DNA from: JBBRBB01 sp038206235 | GTDB lineage: Bacteria; Bacteroidota; Bacteroidia; Chitinophagales; Chitinophagaceae | Assembly: GCA_038206235.1 (NCBI GenBank) | Contig: JBBRBB010000037.1 | Span: 1-33,488 of the forward strand | Length of the DNA stretch: 33,488 bases | Reading direction: 5' to 3' | Part shown: positions 32,727 to 33,488 of the stretch, piece after piece | Position numbering within the stretch: position 1 is the stretch's first letter | How the letters are laid out: each line of letters starts with the position of its first letter | Notes under the pieces: generated by a model | Told to the model about the DNA's origin: nothing | What the model saw: only the letters and a program-made list of their open reading frames with translations | The model's database searches: none | Made by a program: the position numbers and the translations under genes

Positions 32727-33488
32727 GGATGTATGCGGTTAAGATTTATAGGCTCTGTAAAAATGTATGTCTGTGTAGTATTGTAAAAATTAAGAAATGA
32801 AGGCGTCAATCCATACATCAATGATTGAAAACTGGTAACATTTGTTATAGTATAAGTAAGCGTTTTACCATCACTGTTAATTGTAAATTGGCTTGTGCTT
32901 CCCATAAATTGTTCAATAGGATCTAAGCCAGCATGTAGTAATCCTGTAAATCCAAAATTGCCGCCGCCAACTCTTGAGTTTCCTTTAAAATTTGTAACAG
33001 AAGATGTTATAGGATTACCCGCATTAACTTTATCGTACCAAAAATTTCTTGCTTCTCCTACTATTCTTGAGTTCATTAATGCTCCTGCAATGGCATCATT
33101 ATTGAAAGTTCTTTGTTGAGGTCCAAAATAAAAAGCCCATTCAGATGTCATGCGTGTAGCCCATCCTAAGTTAGACCAAAAATTATCTAAGTCCCCAGGC
33201 GCAAATCCATTCTGCCTTAATTGTCTGTTCAAATCCATTATATCATCAGGCACAATCCATGCGTTATGATAAATATCAAATTCATTATGCGCTGTAACTA
33301 CAATGGGTCTTAACGGGGTTTCGTGATATGTTTTAGAATATTCATGCGCGGCACTTTCCCAGGAATTGGCAAATCCATATTGACCCCACAGGTTATATGT
33401 ATCTGCATAAGTAGCACCTGCCATAAATTCCTCAAACGATGAACTAAAGGGAGTGTAAGTAAAAGTTCCATCATTGTTAAAACTTAAT
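32723..33488 (-). CDS. C-terminus of an Rhs-type polymorphic toxin, cut by the window edge
   Basis: At least 255 residues, open through the right edge (upstream codons read LSFNNDGTFTYTPFSSSFEE, so the ATG at 33424 is internal). Contains WGQYGFANSWESAAHEYSKT, VVTAHNEFDIYHNAW, then a region (AGALMNSRIVGEARNFWYDK, FGFTGLLHAGLDPIEQFMGS, TQTYIFTEPINL) that I associate with Rhs-linked tips in Bacteroidota. No catalytic motif can be assigned. The 3' end overlaps the lipoprotein gene by 4 bases. The Rhs barrel should lie to the right of the window. Confidence 0.7.
   Translation of the reverse strand, partial: LSFNNDGTFTYTPFSSSFEEFMAGATYADTYNLWGQYGFANSWESAAHEYSKTYHETPLRPIVVTAHNEFDIYHNAWIVPDDIMDLNRQLRQNGFAPGDLDNFWSNLGWATRMTSEWAFYFGPQQRTFNNDAIAGALMNSRIVGEARNFWYDKVNAGNPITSSVTNFKGNSRVGGGNFGFTGLLHAGLDPIEQFMGSTSQFTINSDGKTLTYTITNVTSFQSLMYGLTPSFLNFYNTTQTYIFTEPINLNRIHP

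Overview
The window looks like chromosomal DNA of a Bacteroidota bacterium, probably of the Chitinophagaceae/Sphingobacteriia kind. The sequence is AT-rich. It encodes several type IX secretion (T9SS) type A C-terminal sorting domains, a propeller/Y_Y_Y two-component sensor with a LytTR regulator, a ligase-associated DEXH helicase, many signal-peptide proteins ending in AQ/SQ, lipoproteins, and Rhs-type toxins. Every intact gene is on the minus strand, so transcription runs right to left; the only plus-strand coding trace is a decayed nucleotidyltransferase piece. I saw no tRNA, rRNA or CRISPR array.

Left third (1-12.2 kb): a HicB-like antitoxin with a probably broken HicA-like partner; an Lhr-like helicase carrying two in-frame repeat insertions; a LytTR response regulator directly downstream of a 1254-residue propeller-Y_Y_Y-GAF-LytS-type kinase; then an export-directed gene row: NTF2-like protein, PD40/TolB-like propeller, RutB-like cysteine hydrolase lipoprotein, RNase Z-like metallo-hydrolase.

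Middle (12.2-19.6 kb): a T9SS protein, a large secreted 3-coathanger-stack-like protein, a fibre-like repeat protein, two more NTF2-like paralogues, an M24 peptidase that interrupts a duplicated copy of the cysteine hydrolase, and a lipoprotein. The duplicated pieces show that this stretch was built by duplication, recombination and decay.

19.6-28.7 kb: four tandem paralogues, each with a signal peptide, a variable fibre-like centre, a peptidase S74 intramolecular chaperone and a T9SS sorting domain. The C-terminal scrap of a fifth lies beyond an unrecognised, GC-richer 847-residue protein. Most variation is in the centre, which holds a 10-residue repeat differing in copy number (about 13 units in one copy, 4 in another).

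28.7-33.5 kb: a repeat-rich gap with hairpins, a nucleotidyltransferase remnant and a dead IS1-like element, then two polymorphic-toxin modules. One is an orphan Rhs tip with a papain-like-fold candidate toxin overlapping a small membrane protein; the other is an Rhs-type C-terminus running off the right edge, joined by an ATGA overlap to a small lipoprotein. Each small protein is the likely immunity factor. The most unusual points are the union of a self-cleaving S74 domain with a C-terminal export signal, the stacked toxin/immunity tips, and the palindromic repeats that have entered coding frames.
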